From CALAMD01 sp035301345 (GTDB lineage Bacteria; Bacillota; Bacilli; Bacillales; Amphibacillaceae), in contig DATGUM010000006.1 of NCBI GenBank assembly GCA_035301345.1, forward strand, positions 1 through 41,395: DNA of 41,395 bases. Reading direction: 5' to 3'. Numbering within the stretch: the stretch's first letter is position 1; each line of letters starts with the position of its first letter. The position numbers and the translations under genes are program-made. Of this stretch, positions 17,952-25,969 are shown piece after piece. The notes below the pieces were generated by a model. The model saw only the letters and a list, made by a program, of their open reading frames with translations. It searched no databases and was not told the origin of the DNA.

Positions 17952-20462
17952 TTATCTTCCACAGCAATGTTTATATTTTTTTCCACTACCACACGTACAC
18001 GGATCGTTTCGTCCGACCGTAGATTTACGAACGAATGGTCTTTTCGGCTTCGCTTTCTCAGCATCACCGCCAGAAACAGCTTTCGTATCTTTTACGACTG
18101 CTTCTCGTTGTAAATTGTCTCTAATTTGCGCTTTCATAACGTATTTTGCAACTTCTTCTTCAATGTTTTCAATCATGCGCTCAAACATTTGAAAACCTTC
18201 CATTTGATATTCTCTGAGTGGATCATTTTGACCGTATGCTCGTAAATGAATCCCTTGACGGAGCTGATCCATTTGATCGATATGATCCATCCATTTCGTA
18301 TCAACTGTACGAAGTAAAATAACTTTTTCAAATTCTTGCATCTGTTCGGCTGATAACTCTTCTGTTTTCTCATCATAACGTTTAGACACTTCAGCCATAA
18401 TCTTTTCAATCATTTCTTCTGGCTCTATTCCTTTTAAGTCGGCAACCGTTATGTCTCCTTCATTGAGCAAGTTACCACTGACGTAATCAACAATTGACGA
18501 TAATTCCCAGTTCGTATCATCCTCATCAACTGTATGCATAGAGACGACACGCGTAATTGTAGATAAAATCATTTCTTCAATAATTCCGCGTAGATCTCCT
18601 TCTCCTTCAATCACTTCAAATCGTTGCTTATAAATAATTTCACGTTGTTCACGTAAAACATCATCGTAAGAAAGGACTGTTTTACGAGCATCAAAGTTAT
18701 TACCTTCAACACGCTTTTGCGCTGATTCAACAGCTCGCGTAATCATTTTACTTTCAATCGGTTGACTATCATCCATGCCGAGTCGGTCCATCATATTTTT
18801 TAAGTTATCTGAACCGAACCTGCGCATTAAATCATCTTCCATTGATAAGAAGAATTGCGACATTCCTGGGTCCCCTTGACGACCAGCACGTCCACGTAAC
18901 TGGTTATCAATCCGACGTGATTCGTGGCGTTCTGTTCCAATAACAGCTAACCCGCCATTTTCTTTAACACCTTCGCCTAACTTAATATCAGTACCACGAC
19001 CAGCCATGTTCGTTGCAATCGTAATCGAACCAGGCTCTCCCGCGTTTTCAATAATTTCTGCTTCACGATAGTGATTTTTTGCGTTTAATACGTTATGTGG
19101 AATACGTGCTTTTTTAAGTAACTGAGAGATAATTTCTGACGTTTCAACAGCTACTGTTCCTACGAGCACGGGTTGGTTATTTTCATGTCTCTCTCTGATC
19201 GCATCAACGACCGCATGAAACTTCCCTTCCATCGTCTTATAAATCATATCTGCACGGTCATCACGAACAATTGGTTTATTCGTTGCAATCTCAACGACAT
19301 CCATATTATAAATATTTCTAAACTCTTCCTCTTCTGTCTTAGCCGTACCCGTCATACCAGACAGCTTGTTGTACATTCGGAAGTAGTTCTGAAAAGTAAT
19401 TGATGCAAGTGTCATACTCTCATTTTGAATCGCTAATTTCTCTTTCGCTTCTATCGCTTGGTGAAGACCGTCACTATAACGACGCCCTTTCATGAGACGT
19501 CCAGTAAATTGGTCTACAATAACGACTTCGCCTTCTTCAATCACATAATCTGTATCACGTGCCATTGATACGTGAGCACGTAATGCTTGATTAATATGAT
19601 GTGTTAGTGACACGTGTTCTAAATCGAACAAGTTCTCTAAACCGAAAAACCTTTCCGCTTTATTAATTCCTTCTTCTGTTAATTGAACACCTTTTGACTT
19701 TTCATCATACGTATAATCTGTTTCTTTTTTTAGTGTCGTGACGAATGTATCTGCACGCTGATACATGGATGCCGATTTTTGTGCTGTTCCAGAAATGATA
19801 AGTGGCGTTCTTGCCTCATCAATTAAAATCGAGTCAACCTCGTCAATAATGGCAAAGTTAAGTGGCTTTTGCACCATTTGTTCTTTATATAAAACCATGT
19901 TGTCACGTAAATAATCGAACCCAAATTCATTATTCGTTCCGTACGTGATGTCTGCTTCATAAGCTTCACGTTTTTCTTCTTTTGATAAGTTGTTCCCATT
20001 TAAACCGACTGTCAGTCCGAGAAACTCATAAAGAACGCCCATCTCATGCGCATCACGCTCAGCTAAATACTCGTTTACTGTAATAACATGCACACCGTCG
20101 CCAGATAGCGCATTTAAATAAGCAGGCATCGTTGACGCTAACGTTTTCCCTTCACCTGTTTTCATTTCAGCAATATTTCCTTCATGAAGTGCGATTGCTC
20201 CAAGTAATTGGACGTAATATGGCCTTAATCCTAATGAACGCTTAGCAGCTTCGCGGACGTTTGCATATGCTTCGACGAGTAAATCATCTAGCGTCTCACC
20301 ATTTTCAATTCTTTCCTTAAATAATGTCGTATTATGTTTAATTTCTTCATCAGATAAACGTTCAAATGATTCTTCTAATGCTTCAATTTTATCAGCTGTT
20401 GCTTCTAACTGTTTTAGTTGTCTTTTATTTCCAGAAAAAATTCTTTTTAAAATACCTACCAT
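17952..20462 (-). CDS. secA: Preprotein translocase ATPase SecA
   Basis: This 836-residue motor drives secreted proteins through SecYEG. Walker A MKTGEGKT is near residue 102. The DEAD-type motif is DEVDSILIDEARTPLIISG near residue 208. The second ATPase half has TNMAGRGTDIKLGEGV and QLRGRAGRQGDPG. The C-terminal zinc-binding tail CTCGSGKKYKHCCGR (three Cys plus Cys/His) binds SecB-like factors or ribosomes in other species. The ATG at 20462 follows a TTGTCA/TATGAT promoter. It forms an operon with prfB. Confidence 0.98.
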   Translation of the reverse strand: MVGILKRIFSGNKRQLKQLEATADKIEALEESFERLSDEEIKHNTTLFKERIENGETLDDLLVEAYANVREAAKRSLGLRPYYVQLLGAIALHEGNIAEMKTGEGKTLASTMPAYLNALSGDGVHVITVNEYLAERDAHEMGVLYEFLGLTVGLNGNNLSKEEKREAYEADITYGTNNEFGFDYLRDNMVLYKEQMVQKPLNFAIIDEVDSILIDEARTPLIISGTAQKSASMYQRADTFVTTLKKETDYTYDEKSKGVQLTEEGINKAERFFGLENLFDLEHVSLTHHINQALRAHVSMARDTDYVIEEGEVVIVDQFTGRLMKGRRYSDGLHQAIEAKEKLAIQNESMTLASITFQNYFRMYNKLSGMTGTAKTEEEEFRNIYNMDVVEIATNKPIVRDDRADMIYKTMEGKFHAVVDAIRERHENNQPVLVGTVAVETSEIISQLLKKARIPHNVLNAKNHYREAEIIENAGEPGSITIATNMAGRGTDIKLGEGVKENGGLAVIGTERHESRRIDNQLRGRAGRQGDPGMSQFFLSMEDDLMRRFGSDNLKNMMDRLGMDDSQPIESKMITRAVESAQKRVEGNNFDARKTVLSYDDVLREQREIIYKQRFEVIEGEGDLRGIIEEMILSTITRVVSMHTVDEDDTNWELSSIVDYVSGNLLNEGDITVADLKGIEPEEMIEKIMAEVSKRYDEKTEELSAEQMQEFEKVILLRTVDTKWMDHIDQMDQLRQGIHLRAYGQNDPLREYQMEGFQMFERMIENIEEEVAKYVMKAQIRDNLQREAVVKDTKAVSGGDAEKAKPKRPFVRKSTVGRNDPCTCGSGKKYKHCCGR

Positions 20463-20511
20463 TTATATAACGCTCCTCAATCTATTCTAAATGCGTGATT
20501 CCCTACACTTA

Positions 20512-20541
20512 ATCATACCACTATATAAAGAGTCATGACAA
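20512..20541 (-). promoter_or_regulatory. Putative sigma-A promoter of secA-prfB
   Basis: On the minus strand -35 TTGTCA (20536-20541), 18-base spacer, -10 TATGAT (20512-20517), about 50 bases before the secA ATG. Confidence 0.6.
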
Positions 20542-20609
20542 CTACTAACAATCTATAATATAGGCGAATTTATGTCATCTTCTTCATTTTAAAAACGTTT
20601 TTATAATGA

Positions 20610-20642
20610 AAAGAAGAGCACTAAACAATGTTCAGTGCTCTT
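20610..20642 (-). terminator. Terminator after the 46-aa ORF
   Basis: AAGAGCACT (20614-20622) pairs with AGTGCTCTT (20634-20642). On the minus strand it is followed by CTTTTC. A separate AAAAACGTTTTT palindrome sits 10 bases beyond. It closes a short transcription unit from the small ORF. Confidence 0.65.
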
Positions 20643-20719
20643 ATCAATGAAGCGAAGTGTCAATCATTTTCAACGAACGAAGTTTTTATTACGGGGAAAC
20701 GTGGGGAAATAACAATTGT

Positions 20720-20860
20720 TTAACAAGCATTTCTTTTAAGTAAATAAACAACTTGTTCATTCGTATGCGCAATCGCTTTCATAAGCTGGGCAATGACTCG
20801 CTCTTGTTGCGCTACTTTTTCTATTAATTGATCAATTTGACCTTTTTCTGCCACTTTCAT
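20720..20860 (-). CDS. Small hypothetical protein, 46 aa, helical
   Basis: The frame starts at the ATG at 20860 behind a full AAAGGAGG ribosome site and ends at TAA at 20720. The product begins MKVAEKGQIDQLIEKVAQQE and ends YLLKRNAC. It is predicted to be one amphipathic helix with heptad-like spacing (Ile/Leu/Val at I9, L12, I13, V16, V22, I23, L26). It has no membrane segment, signal peptide or metal motif. I do not recognise it. Strong ribosome site, downstream terminator and isolation between hpf and secA all suggest a real, independently expressed gene. The repeat structure at 20928-21014 lies 68 bases upstream. Confidence 0.7.
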   Translation of the reverse strand: MKVAEKGQIDQLIEKVAQQERVIAQLMKAIAHTNEQVVYLLKRNAC

Positions 20861-20927
20861 AAAAAACCTCCTTTTGCATATGTTATGTATAGTTATACTA
20901 AATTATTTTCGACTTGGCTAATACCGA

Positions 20928-21014
20928 TATTTTAGTTATGAGGCACATCCACCCCCTAATAGGGGTACATCCACCCCCGGATGTACCTCATAACTAAAAT
21001 ACCAAGGTACATCC
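20928..21014 (-). repeat. Nested inverted repeats with four copies of GG(T/C)ACATCC
   Basis: The outer arms 20928-20950 and 20979-21001 pair over 23 bp with one exception. An inner perfect 9-bp hairpin (GGTACATCC / GGATGTACC, 6-nt loop) uses 20964-20987. A fourth copy lies at 21006-21014. A CCCC-TATTA-GGGG stem sits between. Read on the minus strand, one GGTACATCC (20979-20987) can pair with the GGATGTACC before it, with the one after it, or with the GGATGTGCC further on. The one exception in the outer stem becomes U-G only if the minus strand is transcribed. It may be an RNA switch or tandem protein sites for the 46-aa ORF. Confidence 0.7.
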
Positions 21015-21024
21015 GACAAATTTC

Positions 21025-21048
21025 GTGCATATTTTTTAATTTTGCACT
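21025..21048. repeat. Small hairpin GTGCA / TGCAC
   Basis: TGCAC and GTGCA flank an AT-rich loop about 13 nt long. It lies in the AT-rich stretch 21015-21150 between the repeat above and the hpf terminator. That stretch has no ORF I can support and should hold the promoter of the small ORF; only weak candidates (for example TATACA near 21060) are seen. Confidence 0.4.
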
Positions 21049-21154
21049 TTTTTTATTTTGTGTATAATTAATGTATATTTTTTGCTTAATCCGTATATTT
21101 ATTCAAAAAATGTTTGTTTATTAATTGTTACACGCCTAAACAATTTTCTCTCAA

Positions 21155-21193
21155 CAAAAAAGAGGTTATATCTCGTTAAAGATATAACCTCTT
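21155..21193 (-). terminator. Terminator after hpf
   Basis: AAGAGGTTATATCT pairs with AGATATAACCTCTT, a perfect 14-bp stem around a 6-nt loop, with TTTTTTGTT following on the minus strand. Confidence 0.9.
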
Positions 21194-21214
21194 CAAATCT
21201 ACATATGTTTAATT

Positions 21215-21769
21215 TTAATTTTCTGGTTCAATTAATCCGTAACGCCCATCTTTTCTGCGATAAACAACGTTCGTATCTCCAGACTCCGCATTCGTAAATA
21301 CGAAAAATGCGTGGTCAAGCATATCCATTTGTAAAACCGCTTCTTCTGAGTCCATCGGTTTTAAATTAAAACGCTTTGTACGTACGATTTCAATTTCATC
21401 GTCAGAAGTTTCTTGTACTTCTCTCGCTTCTTGCTCTAATTCAGCAAAAATGTGTTTTGCAGATCCTTCTTGTCGGAACTTACGATTTACTTTTGTTTTG
21501 TACTTACGGATTTGTCTTTCTAGCTTTGCGACGACGAGATCAATCGCTGCATACAAATCGTTGTGGTGCTCTTCACCACGTAATAATAGCCCTGTCATTG
21601 GGATTGTTACTTCTACTGTTTGTTCATTGTTATAGACACTTAACTTCACGTGTACATCTGATGTTGGCTTAGTATCGAAATATCTTTCAAGTTTACTAAT
21701 CTTTTTAATGACATGATCTCTGATAGCCTCAGTCACCTCTATATTTTCACCACGAATGTTATAATTCAT
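21215..21769 (-). CDS. hpf: Long-form ribosome hibernation promoting factor
   Basis: The protein has 184 residues. The N-terminal S30AE domain (MNYNIRGENIEVTEAIRDHV, KISKLERYF) binds the 30S decoding region. The C-terminal dimerisation domain (RTKRFNLKPMDSEEAVLQMD, MLDHAFFVF, RKDGRYGLIEP) makes it the long form that joins two 70S ribosomes into 100S dimers in stationary phase. Its place beside secA is the B. subtilis yvyD position. The leader has a minus-strand TTGACA (21880-21885), with a -10 at poor spacing, and a long polypurine run at about 21805-21840. An AAAAGGAGG site precedes the ATG. I found no clear sigma-B or sigma-H element. Confidence 0.95.
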   Translation of the reverse strand: MNYNIRGENIEVTEAIRDHVIKKISKLERYFDTKPTSDVHVKLSVYNNEQTVEVTIPMTGLLLRGEEHHNDLYAAIDLVVAKLERQIRKYKTKVNRKFRQEGSAKHIFAELEQEAREVQETSDDEIEIVRTKRFNLKPMDSEEAVLQMDMLDHAFFVFTNAESGDTNVVYRRKDGRYGLIEPEN

Positions 21770-21919
21770 CTAAGTGTCCTCCTTTTTTTCTTTGCTAATT
21801 ATAGTATACTACTTTTTCTTCTTTTTTTCTTCTTCTTCTGTCATTATAAGTTTATTTTTTTATAAAGAAGTAAAAGCATTGTCAATAAATGACATAACTA
21901 ACGTTAGCAATGTATAAAA

Positions 21920-21953
21920 CAAAAACAAGAGAAACATTGGTTGTTCTCTTGTC
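21920..21953 (-). terminator. Terminator after fliT
   Basis: ACAAGAGAA (21925-21933) and TTCTCTTGT (21944-21952) form a 9-bp stem. On the minus strand it is followed by TTTTGTTTTAT. It closes the flaG-fliD-fliS-fliT unit. Confidence 0.8.
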
Positions 21954-21972
21954 TTTATTTTTAGTATAACTA

Positions 21973-22320
21973 TTATAACTTATTATCCAAAAACATGCCA
22001 TCATTCATATTTACTGATTCATAGGGATTCATATACGATTGTTTAGATTTCTTTTGCTTTTGGACATTTTGCATATCTTTTTTTACTTCAGAAAACAAAT
22101 CGTGAATCGCTTCTTCAATATGTTTATTTAATTGAACAACTTCCCATCCTAACGCTTTTTCCTCTTCGCTATAGGGGGGTGACATTTTCGCTAATTCATT
22201 TTCACGTTGATCAATTAATTCATTCATCTGTTCAATTAACATTTCGCGATCATCTGTTTCGGATTGGAGCAACTCTTTCAGTTGCTTCGTAATGTCGTGT
22301 AACGTCTGTAAACGATTCAT
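21973..22320 (-). CDS. fliT: Flagellar export chaperone FliT
   Basis: This is a 115-residue, mostly helical protein of low sequence conservation. Assigned mainly from its place directly after fliS and its size and helical content (TLHDITKQLKELLQSETDD, EMLIEQMNELIDQREN). FliT-type proteins hold the cap protein FliD before export. The start codon overlaps the fliS stop (TAATG), so translation is coupled. It is followed by the operon terminator. Confidence 0.75.
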   Translation of the reverse strand: MNRLQTLHDITKQLKELLQSETDDREMLIEQMNELIDQRENELAKMSPPYSEEEKALGWEVVQLNKHIEEAIHDLFSEVKKDMQNVQKQKKSKQSYMNPYESVNMNDGMFLDNKL

Positions 22321-22730
22321 TACACTTGTGCACCTTGAGCATATTCAGCTTTTCGCGTTTGTGCAATCACTTGTTTCCACGTATCGCGAAACTCTGTTAC
22401 AAACTCAAGTGCCTCTTCTAGCGACCCACGATCATTTTTAATATTAGCTTCTTGAAGTTGAAAATTAATATAATCATAAATTGGCATCATTTGTTTTGAT
22501 AATTCAATCGCTGGATCGAGTGTCAACATGAGTTCTTGAATAATATTTTGCGCTTTTTGAATATGTGTATTTTTACTTTCAAAATGATTCGCCTCAATAT
22601 CTTTCATCGCTTGTTTAATAAAACGAATACACCCATTATATAGCATCAACGTTAAGTCGCCGCCTGACGCTGTATTTACCGCATTATTTTGGTATGTCTG
22701 ATACGCTGCTCTTGAAGCCATATCCGTCAC
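22320..22730 (-). CDS. fliS: Flagellin export chaperone FliS
   Basis: The product has 136 residues. The N terminus (AYQTYQNNAVNTASGGDLTL, MLYNGCIRFIKQA) and later IQELMLTLDP and YDYINFQL are the FliS family pattern. FliS binds the C terminus of flagellin, stops it polymerising in the cytoplasm and delivers it to the FlhA gate. In B. subtilis it also frees FliW. Flagellin itself is not encoded in this window, so the client must be elsewhere. Confidence 0.95.
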   Translation of the reverse strand: MTDMASRAAYQTYQNNAVNTASGGDLTLMLYNGCIRFIKQAMKDIEANHFESKNTHIQKAQNIIQELMLTLDPAIELSKQMMPIYDYINFQLQEANIKNDRGSLEEALEFVTEFRDTWKQVIAQTRKAEYAQGAQV

Positions 22731-22772
22731 TCCTTTTAAATGTTAAACCATTAAACATTTATATGATTTTAA

Positions 22773-24194
22773 TTATTGAAATTGTGAAAACAGTTGTGCT
22801 GACTGATCATTAAGTCGTTGAATCGCTTTTTCCATCTGTGTAAATTGATTCCAATAACGATTTTCTACATCAAGTAGACGTTGTTCAAAACGGGAAATTC
22901 GTTCATTAATATCTTTCATTTCTCGTCCGAGACTATAGTTTTCAAGTGTATGGAATTCTTTCCCTGCTTTTTTATCAATCTCTTTCATTGTACGGTTAAT
23001 TGAATCAGTTAATCGGTTCGCAATTCCGCGCTCTTCACCATCGCTTGAATTAGCGAATAAATTTTGCACACCTTCTGGATCTTCCCTTAAAGCATCACGC
23101 AATTTATCTTCATCAATTATAAGTTTTCCACCGTCACGATAATTTGTTGTCGTCGTAATACCGATTTGTGGCATACTCTTTATGTCTGAACCTGTATCAA
23201 CCGATTGATACCAAGCGTTTCGCATCGACTGTAAACCGTTTACGATGGCAGCTTCTCCACGAATTACACCACTCTGTGCTTTTTCTTCCCACTTTTTAAT
23301 TTCATCTTCTGACATATCTTTCTTCTGTTCTTCTGTTAATGGCGGGAAGTCACGATGTTTTTCTTCCATCTGTGATGCATTTAGTTGTTCAACAACTTCA
23401 TTATACTGATCAACAAATGCGACAATTTTATCAAATGCATCTTCAACGTCATTTTCAATCGTAATCCGTGCATTACTATTATCTGGCGTTACATCATGGA
23501 AAGATAAGTTAATTCCATTTAACTGATAATTGTTATCTCGTGATGTTAATTCGAGTCCATCATTATAAGTGAATTTAGCATCTGTTGCAGCTTTCACACG
23601 CGACATACTCAATCCAGAAACTGTTATTTCATTGCCACCTTCATTATAAATACCCGTTCGAGTTGTTTCCATAACAATTTGCCCGGATTGCTCATTATAA
23701 AAAGCACGTACGTTTACGTCATTATCGTTTAACTTTCGAACGACTTGATCTAACGTATCGCCTTCTTTCACTTCCACTGTATGAACTAAGTCATTCCCAT
23801 CTTCGTCATACGTTTTAATTGTAATCTCTCCAGCTTGAAATGTATGGTCTTTTTCAATCTCTTCACTCGTTTGAATTTCATTTGTCGCTAACTGAGAAAC
23901 TTTAATATTATAAGAGCCGTCTGATGCTGATGGTGAACCAGTTGCTGTAACAGCATTTGGCTGTGATGATACGGCTGTTTTCTGCAAGTAGTTACTTGGC
24001 AAACGCATATTTCTTAATGATGTTTCTAAGTTTAATAATGAACGATTCACATCGCGAAAAGCATCTCGTTGCCACTCTATTTTCGTTCGATCTTGTTGCA
24101 TTTTCGTCAGTGGCATTCTTTCCGCTTCCATTAACTTGTTTACCATTGACTCTATATCCATACCACTGGCTATTCCGCCAACACGCATTACCAT
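22773..24194 (-). CDS. fliD: Flagellar filament cap protein FliD
   Basis: This is a 473-residue filament cap. The N-terminal FliD domain begins MRVGGIASGMDIESMVNKLM with the usual RMPLTKMQQDR continuation, and the C-terminal helical domain ends RYWNQFTQMEKAIQRLNDQS. The variable middle domain lies between. It caps the growing filament and helps flagellin fold into it. The first ATG (M-V-M-R) is used. An AGGAGTG site lies upstream, 16 bases after flaG. Confidence 0.95.
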   Translation of the reverse strand: MVMRVGGIASGMDIESMVNKLMEAERMPLTKMQQDRTKIEWQRDAFRDVNRSLLNLETSLRNMRLPSNYLQKTAVSSQPNAVTATGSPSASDGSYNIKVSQLATNEIQTSEEIEKDHTFQAGEITIKTYDEDGNDLVHTVEVKEGDTLDQVVRKLNDNDVNVRAFYNEQSGQIVMETTRTGIYNEGGNEITVSGLSMSRVKAATDAKFTYNDGLELTSRDNNYQLNGINLSFHDVTPDNSNARITIENDVEDAFDKIVAFVDQYNEVVEQLNASQMEEKHRDFPPLTEEQKKDMSEDEIKKWEEKAQSGVIRGEAAIVNGLQSMRNAWYQSVDTGSDIKSMPQIGITTTTNYRDGGKLIIDEDKLRDALREDPEGVQNLFANSSDGEERGIANRLTDSINRTMKEIDKKAGKEFHTLENYSLGREMKDINERISRFEQRLLDVENRYWNQFTQMEKAIQRLNDQSAQLFSQFQ

Positions 24195-24209
24195 ATTTGA
24201 AACACTCCT

Positions 24210-24557
24210 TTAAATTTTCTCATCGATTAAAATACCTACAAAACCGACCATTGCTGCGTACATATCGAGCATTTTTTTCGGTGGGATTTCTTTAATCACT
24301 TCATCTGTTAACGGATCAATAACCGTCACATAATATTCGTTAAGCTCTTCATGATAAGCAAACTTTAAACGCGTATCTAAAGTCTCTGTAATCTCATTTA
24401 ATTGCTCAACGGCTGTTTCAACATCTTTTTTACTGAACTCTTGTTGCTCTTTATGGTTATCATTGCTTAATGTTTGCTTTCCTGCTGATGTAAATTGTTT
24501 AATAAATTCTTGGTTGCTCGTTACTTGAGTATTTACACTTACATTATCTACTTGCAT
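24210..24557 (-). CDS. flaG: FlaG-family flagellar protein
   Basis: This is a 115-residue protein whose C-terminal half is the FlaG domain (AVEQLNEITETLDTRLKFAY, TVIDPLTDEVIKEIPPKKML, DMYAAMVGFVGILID). FlaG-type proteins affect filament length; the exact role is unclear. I chose the ATG at 24557 with an AAGGAG site rather than the longer frame from 24605, which would begin inside the sigma-D promoter. It is the first gene after that promoter and leads the fliD-fliS-fliT unit. Confidence 0.85.
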   Translation of the reverse strand: MQVDNVSVNTQVTSNQEFIKQFTSAGKQTLSNDNHKEQQEFSKKDVETAVEQLNEITETLDTRLKFAYHEELNEYYVTVIDPLTDEVIKEIPPKKMLDMYAAMVGFVGILIDEKI

Positions 24558-24593
24558 AAGTATGCAACTCCTTGCCCCGTGTTCTTTCTTTAT

Positions 24594-24620
24594 ATATCGG
24601 AACAAATTCGCATTTCTTTA
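24594..24620 (-). promoter_or_regulatory. Sigma-D promoter of flaG-fliD-fliS-fliT
   Basis: On the minus strand TAAA, 15 bases, TCCGATAT. The sigma-D consensus in B. subtilis is TAAA-N15-GCCGATAT, so only one base of the core differs. It lies about 40 bases before the flaG ATG and just after the csrA stop, the place where hag normally lies. Confidence 0.88.
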
Positions 24621-24633
24621 TCTTTTCTCATAA

Positions 24634-24855
24634 TTAACTTTGATTTTTTAAAAGTTCAACCATATCTTGGCTAATTTCTGCTGCTTCGCTATTTTCCTCT
24701 TTAATGGCTACGTATATTTCTTTTCGGTAAATATCAACTGATTTCGGCGCTTCTACACCTAATTTCACTTGATCACCTTCAATCGCAAGCACTTTAATCT
24801 CTATCTCCTCACCAATCATAATCGATTCCTTAATCTTTCTACTAAGTACGAGCAT
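24634..24855 (-). CDS. csrA: Carbon storage regulator CsrA
   Basis: This is a 73-residue RNA-binding protein beginning MLVLSRKIKESIMIGEEIEI with the conserved GEEIEIKVL, KLGVEAPKSVDIYRKEI pattern. CsrA blocks flagellin translation by binding the hag leader; FliW sequesters CsrA. I chose the ATG at 24855, which overlaps the last codons of fliW by 14 bases. The longer frame from 24915 lies inside fliW. Confidence 0.95.
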   Translation of the reverse strand: MLVLSRKIKESIMIGEEIEIKVLAIEGDQVKLGVEAPKSVDIYRKEIYVAIKEENSEAAEISQDMVELLKNQS

Positions 24856-25300
24856 CTTTAGACTCATCCTCATCCGTTTCGACGTGTAAAGGTGCCTTCG
24901 TTTCGTACGCATCATCTACTAAAACGTACTGCTTTGCTAGCATCTCTTTTTCATTAATAATAATCGGTGCTTTTAAATTAATTGTGCTCTGTTCAAATGG
25001 TTGCTTTAAAGTAACAATCGTTAAAACGAAAACATCAGCTTGCTCCTGAATCTTTAAATGGTCTTGAATCGTTTGGTCAAGCTTAAACTCATAGTCTTTA
25101 TATAAATGATAAGGATGTATAACGATAAACGCTAAGTTTTCATTCGTTACTGATTGTAACGTTTGAAAGATTGGATTACCTGGCAATTCTAATAAAACAA
25201 ACGATGTTTCTTTTTCAAAGCCGGGTAACCCGAATGGAAAGTTAATGATTTTTTCTTCTTTAACGTCAACTGCTCCGACGTATTTCGTTTGTAATTTCAT
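24842..25300 (-). CDS. fliW: Flagellar assembly factor FliW
   Basis: This is a 152-residue protein with the FliW core (INFPFGLPGFEKETSFVLLE, NEKEMLAKQYVL-type end). FliW binds either flagellin or CsrA and so ties flagellin translation to secretion. The C terminus is extended and acidic (VETDEDESKDART). It overlaps csrA and follows yviE by 27 bases. Confidence 0.93.
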   Translation of the reverse strand: MKLQTKYVGAVDVKEEKIINFPFGLPGFEKETSFVLLELPGNPIFQTLQSVTNENLAFIVIHPYHLYKDYEFKLDQTIQDHLKIQEQADVFVLTIVTLKQPFEQSTINLKAPIIINEKEMLAKQYVLVDDAYETKAPLHVETDEDESKDART

Positions 25301-25327
25301 AAGTTAAAAATCGACCCTTTCTTTCGT

Positions 25328-25900
25328 TCATGCTCGTTCAGAAAATAAATTTATATAGTCAATCGTTAATGACGGATATTGTTCCATACCAATTTGTACG
25401 TGTCCGCGATTATAATTAACGATCGGTTTGTTCTGTTGTGCATCAATTATCGGTCGGTTCGCTTGAATATTTATATCAAGTTTAGATGGTTCGTAATCAA
25501 TCTTCACAGCGAACGGAGAAGGAATATATTTTAAACTGATCGATTTCATTTGATCGTGCCCATTTATGACTGCTTGGTCTTTAATTGGGTCGCCACCATT
25601 TTCAATTCGCATCAATTGATCGCCTTGTTCCGCACGTCTCGCTGTCCCTGCTTGTACCGCCTGTTTAGCGTCCGCTACGATTCGCTCTGTCTGTCTCAAT
25701 GCTGAAACAAGGTTTACCTCTTCCCATGCTTGTGTCTGATCAATCGTTAAACGACCAGGTGTCGTCTGCATATGCATCGTCGCTTGCGGTTGCTGAATCG
25801 ATAAGTCAGCTTTCGGCTGAGAAATTTCTTGAACACCTTGTGGTTGCTCAATACTAATTCGCCCCATTTGCGATTCAATGACAATTTGTGGCATTTGCAT
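25328..25900 (-). CDS. yviE: YviE-like protein (DUF6470)
   Basis: A 190-residue protein matching YviE: repeated short (V/I)xIxQPQ strands (RISIEQPQGV, LSIQQPQATM, RLTIDQTQA) in the first half and DINIQANRPIIDAQQ later, ending in INLFSERA. Its role in flagellar assembly is not known. The start ATG at 25900 has a run of six Gs as ribosome site. A longer GTG frame from 25963 would run through the flgL terminator hairpin and is rejected. Confidence 0.82.
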   Translation of the reverse strand: MQMPQIVIESQMGRISIEQPQGVQEISQPKADLSIQQPQATMHMQTTPGRLTIDQTQAWEEVNLVSALRQTERIVADAKQAVQAGTARRAEQGDQLMRIENGGDPIKDQAVINGHDQMKSISLKYIPSPFAVKIDYEPSKLDINIQANRPIIDAQQNKPIVNYNRGHVQIGMEQYPSLTIDYINLFSERA

Positions 25901-25929
25901 ATATATTCCCCCCTTTATAATCGCAATGA

Positions 25930-25957
25930 AGAAAACCCACACATGAGCACGTGTGGG
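25930..25957 (-). terminator. Hairpin between flgL and yviE, probably partial terminator
   Basis: CCCACAC and GTGTGGG form a 7-bp GC-rich stem with an 8-nt loop, and the minus strand continues TTTTCTTC. It lies between the flgL stop and the yviE ribosome site, inside what is otherwise one operon, so it may set the level of yviE-fliW-csrA below that of flgK-flgL. Confidence 0.7.
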
Positions 25958-25969
25958 TATCACTTTTCT

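Noticed and set aside
20880..20930. Sigma-D-like ACCGATAT on the plus strand
   Set aside because: The nearest TAAA is 20 bases away instead of about 15 and there is no gene in that direction before hpf.
25901..25963. Longer N terminus for yviE from GTG
   Set aside because: It would run through the flgL-yviE hairpin; the ATG at 25900 has a G-rich ribosome site.
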